DNA of 40,846 nucleotides, from positions 1 to 40,846 of the forward strand of contig JANJWF010000187.1 of assembly GCA_024709685.1 (NCBI GenBank), in the 5' to 3' direction. The notes under the pieces are model-generated. The model made no database searches. It saw only the letters and a program-made list of their open reading frames with translations, and was not told the DNA's origin. The stretch is from Thiobacillus sp. (GTDB taxonomy: Bacteria; Pseudomonadota; Gammaproteobacteria; Burkholderiales; Thiobacillaceae). The position numbers and the translations under genes are program-made. This document shows positions 1-8,685 of this stretch, in pieces (position 1 is the stretch's first letter; every line of letters begins with the position of its first letter).

Positions 1-401
1 AACCAGGGCGGTGGCGACGGGTCGGCTTGTGCACTTGGGTGAGATTTACTGCGGAGCCCTCGATCTGGTTGCGACGGCTGCTCACAGTCAAACTGGTTTT
101 GACTTTTTTTCCCCTTACAGACCCGCCGAAGATCAAGTGTGTCGGGTGGATCAGCGGCAAAGGTGTCTGAGCCCCGCCCACAAAAAACAAATTAAAAACA
201 GCCAAGGCGGGGCGAGTTCTTTGCCGCCCTCCCGGCGCGCTTGATCTTCGGGAATTCGGGTATGTCGGGGTCGCTTTTTCTTTGGTTACTTTCTTTTGGC
301 GAGACAAAAGAAAGTGACTAGCTGCCGGGCTACCCCCGGCCAACAGTCCGTAGCCGAACGAAGCCTCAACTACTCGGCGGTGCTGCGCGGCGTTCATGCC
401 T
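1..401. other. Intergenic region downstream of yoaA, no supported gene
   Basis: No convincing gene is present. The short plus-strand ORFs at 11-244 and 296-607 have no recognisable domain, no good ribosome binding site and low-complexity composition, and the second runs antisense into the helicase gene. The region has A/T-rich patches (around 180-205) and ends in a hairpin repeat described separately. It probably holds the 3' end signals of yoaA and of whatever lies to the left of the window. Confidence 0.5.
284..319. repeat. Inverted repeat / hairpin element with ACTTTCTTTTG arms
   Basis: The arms GGTTACTTTCTTTTG (284-298) and CAAAAGAAAGTGACT (305-319) pair almost perfectly around a 6-nt loop, GCGAGA. 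A near-identical motif, with GC-rich flanks, is familiar from intergenic regions of many beta- and gammaproteobacteria, so I read it as an interspersed repeat. It lies about 80 bp beyond the yoaA stop and could act as a bidirectional transcription stop or RNA stabiliser. The hairpin is seen directly; the repeat status is from memory and the role is inferred. Confidence 0.6.
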
Positions 402-2360
402 TCAGGGCGCCGCAACGACAGGCGGGGCGTCATGCGAAGCGAAAAACCGCTCCACCACCTCCAACTTCCTCGTCCGCGTCATCGGCGGCAGCGCATTCAG
501 CAACAACCGCCCATACGGCTTGTCCGCCAGTCGCGTATCGCAGATCATCAGTACGCCGCGATCGGTCTCGGTGCGGATCAGCCGCCCCGCGCCCTGCTTC
601 AAACTGATCGCTGCATGCGGCAGTTGATAGTCCATGAACGGCTTGCCGCCATTCTTCTCGGCCTGCGCGATGCGCGCGGCGACAACCGGATCGTCGGGCG
701 GCTGAAACGGCAGCTTGTCGATGATGACGACCGACAGCACGTCGCCGGGCATATCGACGCCCTCCCAGAAGCTCTGGCTGCCCAGCAGCACGGCATTGCC
801 GGCTTTCTGGAAGCGCGCGAGGAGTTCATTCTTCGGCGCGTCGCCCTGCACCAGCAACGGGTAGTCCCAGCCGCGAAGCTTGAAGGCGTCGGTCAACAAC
901 CCGCGCGCCTTGTCCAGCGCGCGCAGGCTGGTGAACAGGATGAACGCGCGGCCGCGGCTGTTTTCCAGCACCGGCAGGGCGGCGTCGACGACCGCGTCGG
1001 TGAACTCGGGCGTGTTGGGCGCCGGCAAACCCTGGGGCACGTAGAGCACGCCCTGGCGCGGATAGTCGAAGGGGCTGTCGACGCAAAGGGTATCCGCCTC
1101 CTCGATGCCGAGCCGCGTCTTCAGGTGGGTGAAGTCACCGCCGACCGACAGCGTCGCCGACGTCAGGATCCACGCCTGCGCGCGCTCGCCGAGCTTGGCG
1201 CCGAACATCGCGCCGACCGACAGCGGCGTCGCATGCAGCAGCAGCGAGTTCATCGTCGTCTCGACCCAGCGCACGCGCGGATGCTCGGGGTCGTCGTCGC
1301 GTTGCCAGCTCGCCAGCGTCGCCTGCACCCCCTGCGCGCGCTCGAAACAGTTCTTCAGGTCGGCGTCACGCTCGGCCTGGCTCTCCAGCAGTTTTGCCAG
1401 TTCGTCGAGCGCGGCGTTCAGCGTCTTCAGTGAATCAGGCCATTTCTCGTAGCGCGCGAGTTCCACCACGGTCGCCTTCACCGGGTTCTGCGGGAACGCC
1501 AGGCGCAGGTCGCGCGCGGCCTTGGCCAACTCCTCCGCTGCGCGGCGCAGCGCCGGGAAGTCGCCCGCCTTGACTGCCGCGACGCGCTTCGTATCGCCGG
1601 CGAGCTCGAGCAGCTGCGCGGTCGAGAGCGTCTCGCCGAAGAACTGCGCGGCGGTCTCGGCGAGCTGGTGTGCCTCGTCGAGGATCACGGTGTTGCATGC
1701 GGGCAGCAGTTCGGCGACGCCCTCGTCCTTCAGCCACAGGTCGGCGAAGAAGAGGTGGTGGTTGACGACGACCACTTCGGCATCCAGCGCCTTCTTGCGC
1801 GCGGCCATGACGAAGCAGTCCTTGAAGTGGCTGCACTCGCTGCCGAGGCAGCTGTCACGGCTGGAAACCGCGTAGTGCCAGGCGTTGGCGTCCTCCGGGA
1901 TGCCCTCGGCTTCGGCACGGTCGCCGGAAGTGCTTGTCTCGGCAAAACGGGCAATCTTGGCGAGCCAGACGGGGTCGTCACGGTTGGCGAAGCGACCGTC
2001 GCTCAAATTGCGTTGCAGGTGATGATGGCAGACATAGTTGGCGCGCCCCTTCAGCAGCGCCACCGTGACCGGGGACTTCAGCGCCCGCCGCGCGGCGGGC
2101 AGATCACGATGGAACAGCTGGTCCTGCAAGGCCTTGGTGCCGGTGGAGATCACCACCTTGCCCCCCGACAGCAGCGCAGGAATCAGATAGGCCAGCGTCT
2201 TGCCGGTGCCGGTCCCGGCTTCGGCAAGCAGCACACCGTGGTCGGCGATGGTCTGCCCGACCGCCTCGGCCATGGCGAGTTGCTGCGGCCGCACGCGCCA
2301 TCCGGGCAGCACGGCGGCACACGCTCCATTGGGTGAAAAGATGGTTTCGAGATCAAACAT
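402..2360 (-). CDS. yoaA: ATP-dependent DNA helicase, YoaA/DinG (XPD-like) family
   Basis: A superfamily 2 helicase of the XPD/DinG class, expected to unwind DNA 5'-3' in repair of damaged or stalled replication forks. The Walker A motif EAGTGTGKT lies at residues 47-55 and the DEAH box (ILDEAHQ) at 228-231. Four cysteines, C111, C171, C176 and C182 (in CLGSECSHFKDC), are spaced as the iron-sulfur cluster ligands of this family. The C-terminal helicase part ends with the QGAGRLIR motif. Length (652 aa) and motif wording fit E. coli YoaA (about 636 aa) better than DinG. The ORF track begins at a TTG at 2399; I prefer the ATG at 2360 (MFDLETIFSPNG) because homologues begin at this point. It is divergent from the hydrolase gene. 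Confidence 0.93.
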   Translation of the reverse strand: MFDLETIFSPNGACAAVLPGWRVRPQQLAMAEAVGQTIADHGVLLAEAGTGTGKTLAYLIPALLSGGKVVISTGTKALQDQLFHRDLPAARRALKSPVTVALLKGRANYVCHHHLQRNLSDGRFANRDDPVWLAKIARFAETSTSGDRAEAEGIPEDANAWHYAVSSRDSCLGSECSHFKDCFVMAARKKALDAEVVVVNHHLFFADLWLKDEGVAELLPACNTVILDEAHQLAETAAQFFGETLSTAQLLELAGDTKRVAAVKAGDFPALRRAAEELAKAARDLRLAFPQNPVKATVVELARYEKWPDSLKTLNAALDELAKLLESQAERDADLKNCFERAQGVQATLASWQRDDDPEHPRVRWVETTMNSLLLHATPLSVGAMFGAKLGERAQAWILTSATLSVGGDFTHLKTRLGIEEADTLCVDSPFDYPRQGVLYVPQGLPAPNTPEFTDAVVDAALPVLENSRGRAFILFTSLRALDKARGLLTDAFKLRGWDYPLLVQGDAPKNELLARFQKAGNAVLLGSQSFWEGVDMPGDVLSVVIIDKLPFQPPDDPVVAARIAQAEKNGGKPFMDYQLPHAAISLKQGAGRLIRTETDRGVLMICDTRLADKPYGRLLLNALPPMTRTRKLEVVERFFASHDAPPVVAAP

Positions 2361-2479
2361 GCCAGGACCGACTTCGGGATGAAGTGTAACACCCGACAAG
2401 GCGCCGACCGTTGAGGAAAGACTTCAGTTTCATCGGTTTGCTGCCGTTACCTTCGCAGAATTCATCATTTCTCCCGGCC

Positions 2480-3334
2480 ATGCGCACCTTTCTGCTTTGC
2501 CTGCTGTTTTCGGCACTGCCGACTTCGGCTCAGGCTGTGATAACCCAACTGGAGATGCATCCCGGCATTCCCGCCAGTGCCGAGTATTTGGCCGGGCAAG
2601 CGGACAGGCCCGCGGTGCTGCTGCTGCACGGTTTCTTGCAGACACGCGCGTTTTCAACCGTAGGAGCGCTGGCGCGCGGCATGCATGATGCGGGCTACGC
2701 CGTCTTGTCGCCCACGCTCAGCCTGGGCATTCCCGGCCGGAACAAGAGCCTGGCGTGCGAAGCGGTGCATGCTCACAGCCTGGACGACGATGTCACGGAA
2801 ATCGCGCGCTGGGTGGCCTGGCTGAAATCACGAGGCCACAGCCGGATCGTGCTGGTCGGGCACAGTTTCGGCAGCATGCAGTTGTTGGCCTATCTGGCAG
2901 GGCGGCCGGATCCCGCCGTCAAGGCCTATATCGGGACTTCGCTGGTCGAAGCCCAGGTCGACACGGACTCGCGCGCCGGGCTCATCGGAAAGCTGGAACG
3001 CCAGGTTCGGGACAGGCAGCGGACACTGGTCACCGCGCGCCTTTCGTTCTGCAAGAACTATCCTTCGACACCGCAGGCACTGCTGTCGTACGTGCGCTGG
3101 GATCAGCCGCGCACCCTGGCGGCACTGAAGCAGTCGCCAGTCCGCACGCAGCTGATCATGGGTGATGCGGACGAATTGCTGGGGAAAAACTGGATCAAGT
3201 CACTCGAAGAAGTGAAGGTCCCCATGGTGATCGTGCAGGGCGCGAACCATTTCATGGATGGGGAACATGAGTTCGACCTGCTGGAACGCACGCTCGAGTT
3301 TCTGGAACGCACCCGAATGTCGTCACAGCAATGA
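2480..3334 (+). CDS. Exported alpha/beta hydrolase
   Basis: A 284-aa serine hydrolase of the alpha/beta fold. An N-terminal signal peptide (MRTFLLCLLFSALPTSAQA) suggests a periplasmic location. The nucleophile elbow is GHSFG with Ser129, the oxyanion-hole region is LLLHGF near residue 50, and the probable acid and base are in MGDADELL and GANHFMD. The substrate cannot be told from sequence; esterase or lipase-like activity is likely. The track begins at a TTG at 2411, but the ATG at 2480 starts a clean signal peptide. The stop codon overlaps the start of the following GGDEF-EAL gene (ATGA, 3331-3334), so the two are translationally coupled. Confidence 0.85.
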   Translation: MRTFLLCLLFSALPTSAQAVITQLEMHPGIPASAEYLAGQADRPAVLLLHGFLQTRAFSTVGALARGMHDAGYAVLSPTLSLGIPGRNKSLACEAVHAHSLDDDVTEIARWVAWLKSRGHSRIVLVGHSFGSMQLLAYLAGRPDPAVKAYIGTSLVEAQVDTDSRAGLIGKLERQVRDRQRTLVTARLSFCKNYPSTPQALLSYVRWDQPRTLAALKQSPVRTQLIMGDADELLGKNWIKSLEEVKVPMVIVQGANHFMDGEHEFDLLERTLEFLERTRMSSQQ

Positions 3335-5598
3335 TTCTTCCGGCTTCCATCTCCATCAAGCAGATCGCACTCGCCTTCGTGACCGGCCTGCTTGTTCTGA
3401 TGAGTCTGATCGCGGGCTTTGCCACCTATCAGACGCGCGCCGTGACGCGCAGCCTCGAGCAGCACAGCCAGGACGCCGCGCATTCCGAAATCGCAGCAGC
3501 CATCCAGCAGCTCCTGAGCCAGACTCAGGATCAGGCTGTCAATCTGGCGCGCTGGGATGAAACCCGGCAACAGTTGGTGATGCCCGAGTACTACTCCTAC
3601 TGGCGGGATCAGCGGGTCTATGAAAGCGGCATGCTGTCCAGCCCTCTGGCCCGTGCGGCCTTGTATAGCCACTCGGGCGAGGTGCTGGCCGGCGGCGAGC
3701 CAAAAAAGGATTTGCCGTCCAGCCTGCCGGCTGGCCCCCCGCAGACACGCGCCTGGCTGACGCTCGAGGCCGGCGGGATCGCGTTGTATCAAACATTCAC
3801 CGTTTATAGCGATGAACAGAAGCAAGCCCTGCTTGGCCATGGCTTGATCCGGGTCGACTTCATGCCGGCGCTTCAGCAGAGGCAAAGATTTTATTTCGTG
3901 GACACGGCCAGCATTGCCCTGATGCTCAAGCCAGGCGAGACACTGGCAGCGTCGGAACTGCATTCACGTTTGCGTTTCAAAATCCGCCAGGATCAGGATC
4001 AGCTTCGTTTTCAGGAAATACTGTCTCACATCCTGCTCGCGCTGTTCGTGCTGCTGATGGTCTCGTCGCTGCTGGAATTTCTCGCGTACAACCACCTGCT
4101 GATACGGCCGCTGCATCGACTTTCAGACGACATCGACGCGATGCAGAGGGGCCGTTTCAGCGACAGCCGGACACGCTCGCAGCCGCTGCGCATCGTGGAG
4201 CTGGAAAACATCCGCCGCTCGTTGTACGACTATCAACTCCAGCTGCGCGAACTGCACGGCTCGCTGGAACGCCAGAACCGGGAGTTCCATTCCCAGGCAC
4301 ACCAGGATGCCCTCACCGGCTGCCACAACCGGCGCGCCTACGAGGAAGACTGGCGGAATTTCCGCGACGAACTGAAGACCGCGCCGCAGGACACGGCCTT
4401 CCTGCTGTTCGACTGCGACCGTTTCAAGACCATCAACGACACCTACGGCCACGCCAAGGGCGATCGCGTGCTCACCATCATTGCCGACGCACTGGTCATG
4501 GCGTTGCGCGCCAACGACCGCCTTTATCGTCTGGGCGGCGACGAATTTGCGACCTTCCTCTCGCACACCACGCCCGCCCAGGCCAGGCAGATCGCTCAAC
4601 GCTGCCAGCACCTGCTCGATGCGGCAAACTTCACAGACCTGGGAATCAACGAACCAGTCGGGATCAGCATCGGCATCGCCTATTGCGAGGCCGGCCGGCT
4701 TGCGCATATCGACGAACTGCCCAAGCAGGCCGATATCGCCATGTATACGGCCAAGCAGCCCGGGCGCAACCGTATCGCGCTTTATGGACGTGACACCGAG
4801 AATGCCGCGCAGACGCTGGTCGCCAGTCGCGAGACCAGCGCCCTGTTCCAGGCATTGGGCGCACCGGGCCTGATGGAAATGCACTACCAGCCCATCCATG
4901 CACTGCCCGGGCGCAATGTAGCGTATTACGAGGCGCTGGCGCGCATCCGCTACCACGGGAAACTCATCATGCCGGGAGCGTTCCTGCCGGTGGTCAGCAG
5001 CCGCCGCCTGGAGACCGAATTCGATCTGGCCATCCTGCATCAGGTCGACATGGACCTGTCGTCGCAGTTGTTGCCGCTGGGCAACGGCGTTTCGATCAAC
5101 CTGTCGGCGCAGAGCATTTCACACCCCGAAGTCGTCTCCCTGCTGCTGGAGTTGTCCCGTCATAACGCCCGCCATCCGTTGATGCTGGAAATCACTGAAA
5201 CCTCGCTCATCACGCAGATGACCGAGGTCCGTGCCTATCTCGATTTGCTGCGCACGGTGAATTACCGCATTGCGATGGACGACTTCGGGACCGGATACTC
5301 ACCGCTGCGTTATCTGGTCGACTTGCCGGTGGACGTGGTCAAGTTCGATATTTCTCTGGTCAACAAGCTGGGGCAGAACGACCGCGCAGGCAAGGTGGTA
5401 GCCGATTTCGTGCACATGATGAACGACGCCGGCTACGGGCTGGTAGCCGAAGGCGTCGAGACAGAATCGGTCCTGAACAAGGTCGAGTCCCTAGGCTTCG
5501 CCCATGTGCAGGGCTACTTGCTTGGACGGCCGGTCCCCCTTGCCCAGCTGGCCGCCCGACCCGCCGCAACGGCCTCCGTCACCACGTGTACCGCGTGA
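3331..5598 (+). CDS. Membrane-bound diguanylate cyclase/phosphodiesterase (GGDEF-EAL)
   Basis: A 755-aa c-di-GMP turnover protein. One membrane helix lies at about residues 8-30 and a second at about 230-255, enclosing a periplasmic sensor segment (CHASE4-like in size; not certain). A HAMP-like linker follows. The GGDEF domain spans about 320-480 with an intact RLGGDEF (402-406). The EAL domain spans about 505-745 and keeps YEAL (534-536), NLSAQS, EITET, DDFGTG, VKFD and VAEGVET, the metal and catalytic residues of active phosphodiesterases. Both activities are therefore possible, with one perhaps regulatory. The gene overlaps the exported hydrolase upstream by 4 bp and converges on the AarF/UbiB gene with a 10-bp gap. 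Confidence 0.95.
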   Translation: MILPASISIKQIALAFVTGLLVLMSLIAGFATYQTRAVTRSLEQHSQDAAHSEIAAAIQQLLSQTQDQAVNLARWDETRQQLVMPEYYSYWRDQRVYESGMLSSPLARAALYSHSGEVLAGGEPKKDLPSSLPAGPPQTRAWLTLEAGGIALYQTFTVYSDEQKQALLGHGLIRVDFMPALQQRQRFYFVDTASIALMLKPGETLAASELHSRLRFKIRQDQDQLRFQEILSHILLALFVLLMVSSLLEFLAYNHLLIRPLHRLSDDIDAMQRGRFSDSRTRSQPLRIVELENIRRSLYDYQLQLRELHGSLERQNREFHSQAHQDALTGCHNRRAYEEDWRNFRDELKTAPQDTAFLLFDCDRFKTINDTYGHAKGDRVLTIIADALVMALRANDRLYRLGGDEFATFLSHTTPAQARQIAQRCQHLLDAANFTDLGINEPVGISIGIAYCEAGRLAHIDELPKQADIAMYTAKQPGRNRIALYGRDTENAAQTLVASRETSALFQALGAPGLMEMHYQPIHALPGRNVAYYEALARIRYHGKLIMPGAFLPVVSSRRLETEFDLAILHQVDMDLSSQLLPLGNGVSINLSAQSISHPEVVSLLLELSRHNARHPLMLEITETSLITQMTEVRAYLDLLRTVNYRIAMDDFGTGYSPLRYLVDLPVDVVKFDISLVNKLGQNDRAGKVVADFVHMMNDAGYGLVAEGVETESVLNKVESLGFAHVQGYLLGRPVPLAQLAARPAATASVTTCTA

Positions 5599-5608
5599 CG
5601 CCAGCGGC

Positions 5609-7288
5609 TCAGTGCTTGCCCGAGCGCCAGATGGAAAAAAGGATCCACAGGCTGTTGACGAATGCGATCAGGAATCCGACGAGGCCGAAAAAAGGCAGGC
5701 CGAACAGCTGAGGGCCTCCCTCCACCGTCATGATGATGCTCGACCCCACCACCAGCGAGGCAGTGAGGATACCCATGGTGAGCCGGTTGCTGGCACGGTC
5801 CAACTGTTGGCCAAACTGATCCAGCCGCTTCAGGTCAAGATCGATCTTCACCCGTCCCCGCCGCGCATCCCGCAACAGATTCCGCAGATCGCGCGGCAAA
5901 TCGGCCAGCACTTCCAGCGTCTCGCGCACACTCTTGCGTCCGCGCGTCCACAGGGCCTGCGGGGTGAAGCGCTGCTGGATGATGTGCTCCACGAACGGCG
6001 TCACGTGATCGATCATGTGAAATTCCGGATCGAGCTGCTGCCCCAGCCCTTCCAGCGTGATCAGCGCCTTGAACAACAAGGTCAGATCGGCGGGCAGCAC
6101 CAGGTTGTTGTCGCGCATCATGGCCGTGATGTCGTTCAACAACGCGCCGAGTTTTACGTCCTTGAGCTTCAGGTCGTCGTAGCTTTGCAGCAGCTCTGCC
6201 ACGTCGTAGGCCAGGCGGTTCTCGTCGGTCACCGAATCGCCGCTCCAGTCAAGCAGCACCTGCAGCAGGCCCTGTTCGTCCTTGCGTATCAAGGCGTACA
6301 ACAGATCGACAATCTGATTGCGGCGTGGATTGGTCAGCATCCCCACCATGCCGAAATCGATCATGCCGATACGGTTATCCGGCAGGAACAGGACATTGCC
6401 AGGGTGGGGGTCCGCATGGAAATGGCCGTGCTCCAGCACCATGCGCAGTACCGCGTCAGCACCGCGCGCCGCCAGCAGCCGCGGATCGAGCCCGGCGGCA
6501 CGCAGCTTGGCGAGATCCACCCCTTCTATGCCGACGATTTCTTCCTGCACGTTGACGTGGTTATTGGTGAACTCCCAGTACACGCGGGGGATCTTCACCC
6601 GCGGCTCGTCGGAAAAATTGCGGGCGAACTGATCGATGTTGCGCGCCTCCTTGGCCAGATCGAGCTCGCGGCTCAGCGAACGGCCGAACTGCGAGACGAT
6701 ATGCACCGGGTCATAACGTCTGGAATCCGGCACCTCGCTTTCAAGCAATTTGGCGGCGTGTTCCAGAATGCGCAGGTCGGCCCGGATCACGTTCTCGATG
6801 CCCGGACGGCGCATCTTGACGACCACGCGCGTGCCGTCCTTGAGGGTAGCGCGATGTACCTGTGCGATGGACGCTGCGGCCAGCGGCACGGGATCGAATT
6901 CGGCGAATACTTCGGTGGGTTCGCCGCCAATGGCGGCTATCAGGTCGGGGCGCAGGTTTTCGTAGGGCACCGCAGGCACCCGGCTGTGCAGCTTTTCGAA
7001 TTCGGCGATCCAGTGCGGCGGGAACATGTCTACCCGCGTTGCCAGCACTTGTCCCAGCTTGACAAAAGTCGGCCCCAGTTCTTCCAGCGCGCGGCGAACG
7101 CGGACGGGTGCGTCGAGCTGGCTGATTTCGCTGGTGCTGTGCCAGTGCAGCACCCGGCCGGCGCGTTCCAGAACGCCGCTGATGCCGAGAACGCGCACCA
7201 GGTCGCCCCAGCCATACCGAATCATCACCGTGGCGATTTCATGCAATCGCGGCAGATCGCGCACGACCGAAATGGTTTCCCAGAGCAT
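5609..7288 (-). CDS. AarF/UbiB (ABC1/ADCK) family atypical kinase
   Basis: A 559-aa protein-kinase-like protein of the UbiB/ADCK family, linked to ubiquinone biosynthesis or lipid-quinone homeostasis. Visible family hallmarks are the KLGQ motif (residues 77-80), the alanine-rich loop AAASIAQVH (137-145), VVVKMRRPG with K158, HADPHPGN (291-298) and the DFG at 311-313. Two hydrophobic C-terminal segments (LTASLVVGSSIIM and FFGLVGFLIAFVNSLWILF) match the usual membrane anchor. No other ubi gene is nearby, so whether it is the true UbiB or a second paralogue is open; I leave the symbol blank. A 735-aa plus-strand ORF across it is a shadow. Confidence 0.92.
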   Translation of the reverse strand: MLWETISVVRDLPRLHEIATVMIRYGWGDLVRVLGISGVLERAGRVLHWHSTSEISQLDAPVRVRRALEELGPTFVKLGQVLATRVDMFPPHWIAEFEKLHSRVPAVPYENLRPDLIAAIGGEPTEVFAEFDPVPLAAASIAQVHRATLKDGTRVVVKMRRPGIENVIRADLRILEHAAKLLESEVPDSRRYDPVHIVSQFGRSLSRELDLAKEARNIDQFARNFSDEPRVKIPRVYWEFTNNHVNVQEEIVGIEGVDLAKLRAAGLDPRLLAARGADAVLRMVLEHGHFHADPHPGNVLFLPDNRIGMIDFGMVGMLTNPRRNQIVDLLYALIRKDEQGLLQVLLDWSGDSVTDENRLAYDVAELLQSYDDLKLKDVKLGALLNDITAMMRDNNLVLPADLTLLFKALITLEGLGQQLDPEFHMIDHVTPFVEHIIQQRFTPQALWTRGRKSVRETLEVLADLPRDLRNLLRDARRGRVKIDLDLKRLDQFGQQLDRASNRLTMGILTASLVVGSSIIMTVEGGPQLFGLPFFGLVGFLIAFVNSLWILFSIWRSGKH

Positions 7289-7320
7289 TGTTGGTTGTTG
7301 GAATCAGTAATGCCGAGAGT

Positions 7321-7434
7321 GTACCCGCAAGGGGCACGCCGGATTCGTAAAGCCGCTAAAGCGGCAACGACTCCGCTGTACCCGCAAGGGGCACGCCGGA
7401 TTCGTAAAGCCGCTAAAGCGGCAACGACTCCGCC
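7321..7434. repeat. Two perfect 57-bp tandem repeats
   Basis: The unit GTACCCGCAAGGGGCACGCC... occupies 7321-7377 and again 7378-7434. The copies differ only at the last base (T/C). Each contains the palindrome GCCGCTAAAGCGGC. The array lies between the start of the AarF/UbiB gene and the end of the helical-protein gene on the same strand. The 57-bp length is 19 codons, so an antisense ORF reads through it, but I see no reason to think it is coding. Confidence 0.9.
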
Positions 7435-7452
7435 GTTTGCTGCCGGTGAAGC

Positions 7453-8139
7453 TCAGGACCGCAGGCGGTCGCTCTGCCGTTTGAGCGATTCCGACAGCGC
7501 CGCCAGGACGCCGCTCGCTACCTGCGACAGGCGCTCGGTTGCCGCGCTCGCCGACTCGTTCAGTCCGGCACGCCCCGCGCTGCTTGTGGCCTTTACACCA
7601 CTGGCCAGCTGCTGCAATGCCTCGCGCACCTGCTCGCCGGTGCGGGTGCCGCTGATTTTCAGGTGGTCGCTCAGCATTTCGAGTTCATCCTTGAGTTTGC
7701 CGCCTGAGTGATTCGCTGTTTGCTTCAGAGCATCGACGATCTGCGACTCAAGGTCACGCAACTGCTCCAGTCTGGCCTTCAGTTCGTTATCCTTGAACGC
7801 CTTCCCCTGTGAGATGGCTTCCTGCAGGGAGTACGAGGCCGCCTGCGCCGCGCCGCCTACAGCGTCGTCGAGTCCGGACACGGCCTGCTTGAGTCCGGCC
7901 TTCATTTCACCGCTGCGAGAGCTCAGGCCACTGCCCACGCCGGAGGTAATCGCGCTGACGATCTCGCGCAGGTCGCTGAAAGCCAGCCGGCGCTCGTGCA
8001 GCGCATTCGCGGTCAGTTCGTATACTCTTTCCCGCAGGTCGGGCGCGGACGCCGCAGCAGCCGCCTCCTCCTGCAATTGCTCAAGTTGCGTGCTATCTGG
8101 GATACTCGTGTATGTAGCAGTTGTCTCAGCGTCATTCAT
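7453..8139 (-). CDS. Helical protein of unknown function (possibly DUF6781)
   Basis: A 228-aa protein, soluble as far as can be seen, with no signal peptide or clear membrane helix. It is rich in Ala, Ser, Glu, Gln and Leu with heptad-like spacing, so it should be almost wholly alpha-helical and resembles phasins or apolipoprotein-like proteins in composition. Segments such as LREIVSAITSGVGSGL and LREAL/LQQLASGV repeat an amphipathic pattern. I associate it loosely with DUF6781, from memory only. The ATG at 8139 has a good ribosome binding site (GGAGG on the minus strand, 8148-8152). It is divergent from the NlpC/P60 gene. Function unknown. Confidence 0.8.
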   Translation of the reverse strand: MNDAETTATYTSIPDSTQLEQLQEEAAAAASAPDLRERVYELTANALHERRLAFSDLREIVSAITSGVGSGLSSRSGEMKAGLKQAVSGLDDAVGGAAQAASYSLQEAISQGKAFKDNELKARLEQLRDLESQIVDALKQTANHSGGKLKDELEMLSDHLKISGTRTGEQVREALQQLASGVKATSSAGRAGLNESASAATERLSQVASGVLAALSESLKRQSDRLRS

Positions 8140-8211
8140 CGTGTTGTCCTCCGGTCAAGATCCGCCAGGTTTGGCCGTATATCGATTCAACTATAGAGCA
8201 GATTGGATTCC

Positions 8212-8685
8212 ATGAAGCCGCTCATACTGCTGTGCATCCTCCTGCTGGTGCCACCCGTACACGCCGAATCCCCGACGGATGAAATTCCCCTATACGCGGT
8301 CAGCCTGGTAGGCAGCCCCTATCGACTGGGCGGCACCTCACCCGAAACCGGGGTCGACTGCAGCGGTTTCGTCGGCCACGTGTTCAGACAGACTGCAGGC
8401 GTGGTCCTGCCGCGCGACAGTCGCGCGATCAGCGAAGCCGCGCAGCCCTTGGCGCAGGGCGAACTTCTGCCGGGCGACCTGGTCTTCTTCAACACCCTCA
8501 AGCGCGCGTTCTCCCATGTCGGCATCTATCTGGGCGATGACCGTTTCGTGCATGCATCGAGCAGCCGCACCGGCTCGGTCATGGTTTCCAGTCTCAACGA
8601 CCGTTACTGGCGCGAGCGTTTCGACGGTGCGCGACGCGTCGTCGTCCCCGGCGCCACGCCAGTTCCGGCCGCTGGTCTCGAATAG
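8212..8685 (+). CDS. Secreted NlpC/P60 family cell-wall hydrolase
   Basis: A 157-aa cysteine peptidase of the C40 (NlpC/P60) family that would cleave peptide stems of murein in the periplasm. The signal peptide is MKPLILLCILLLVPPVHA. The catalytic Cys50 is in GVDCSGFV, His102 in SHVGIYL and the third residue His114 in FVHASSS, the usual order and spacing. It consists of the catalytic domain alone, without SH3 or LysM domains. The track start at 8203 is a TTG; the ATG at 8212 begins directly at the signal peptide. Confidence 0.93.
   Translation: MKPLILLCILLLVPPVHAESPTDEIPLYAVSLVGSPYRLGGTSPETGVDCSGFVGHVFRQTAGVVLPRDSRAISEAAQPLAQGELLPGDLVFFNTLKRAFSHVGIYLGDDRFVHASSSRTGSVMVSSLNDRYWRERFDGARRVVVPGATPVPAAGLE

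Noticed and set aside
11-244. 77-aa ORF at the left edge
   Set aside because: There is no family, no ribosome binding site and an unusual composition; I see no support for a gene.
7321-7434. Possible CRISPR array
   Set aside because: The 57-bp units are directly adjacent with no spacers, there are only two and no cas gene is present.
5504-7711. 735-aa plus-strand ORF
   Set aside because: It is antisense to the AarF/UbiB gene and runs into the helical-protein gene. It has no recognisable domain and its GC-rich composition explains the open frame.
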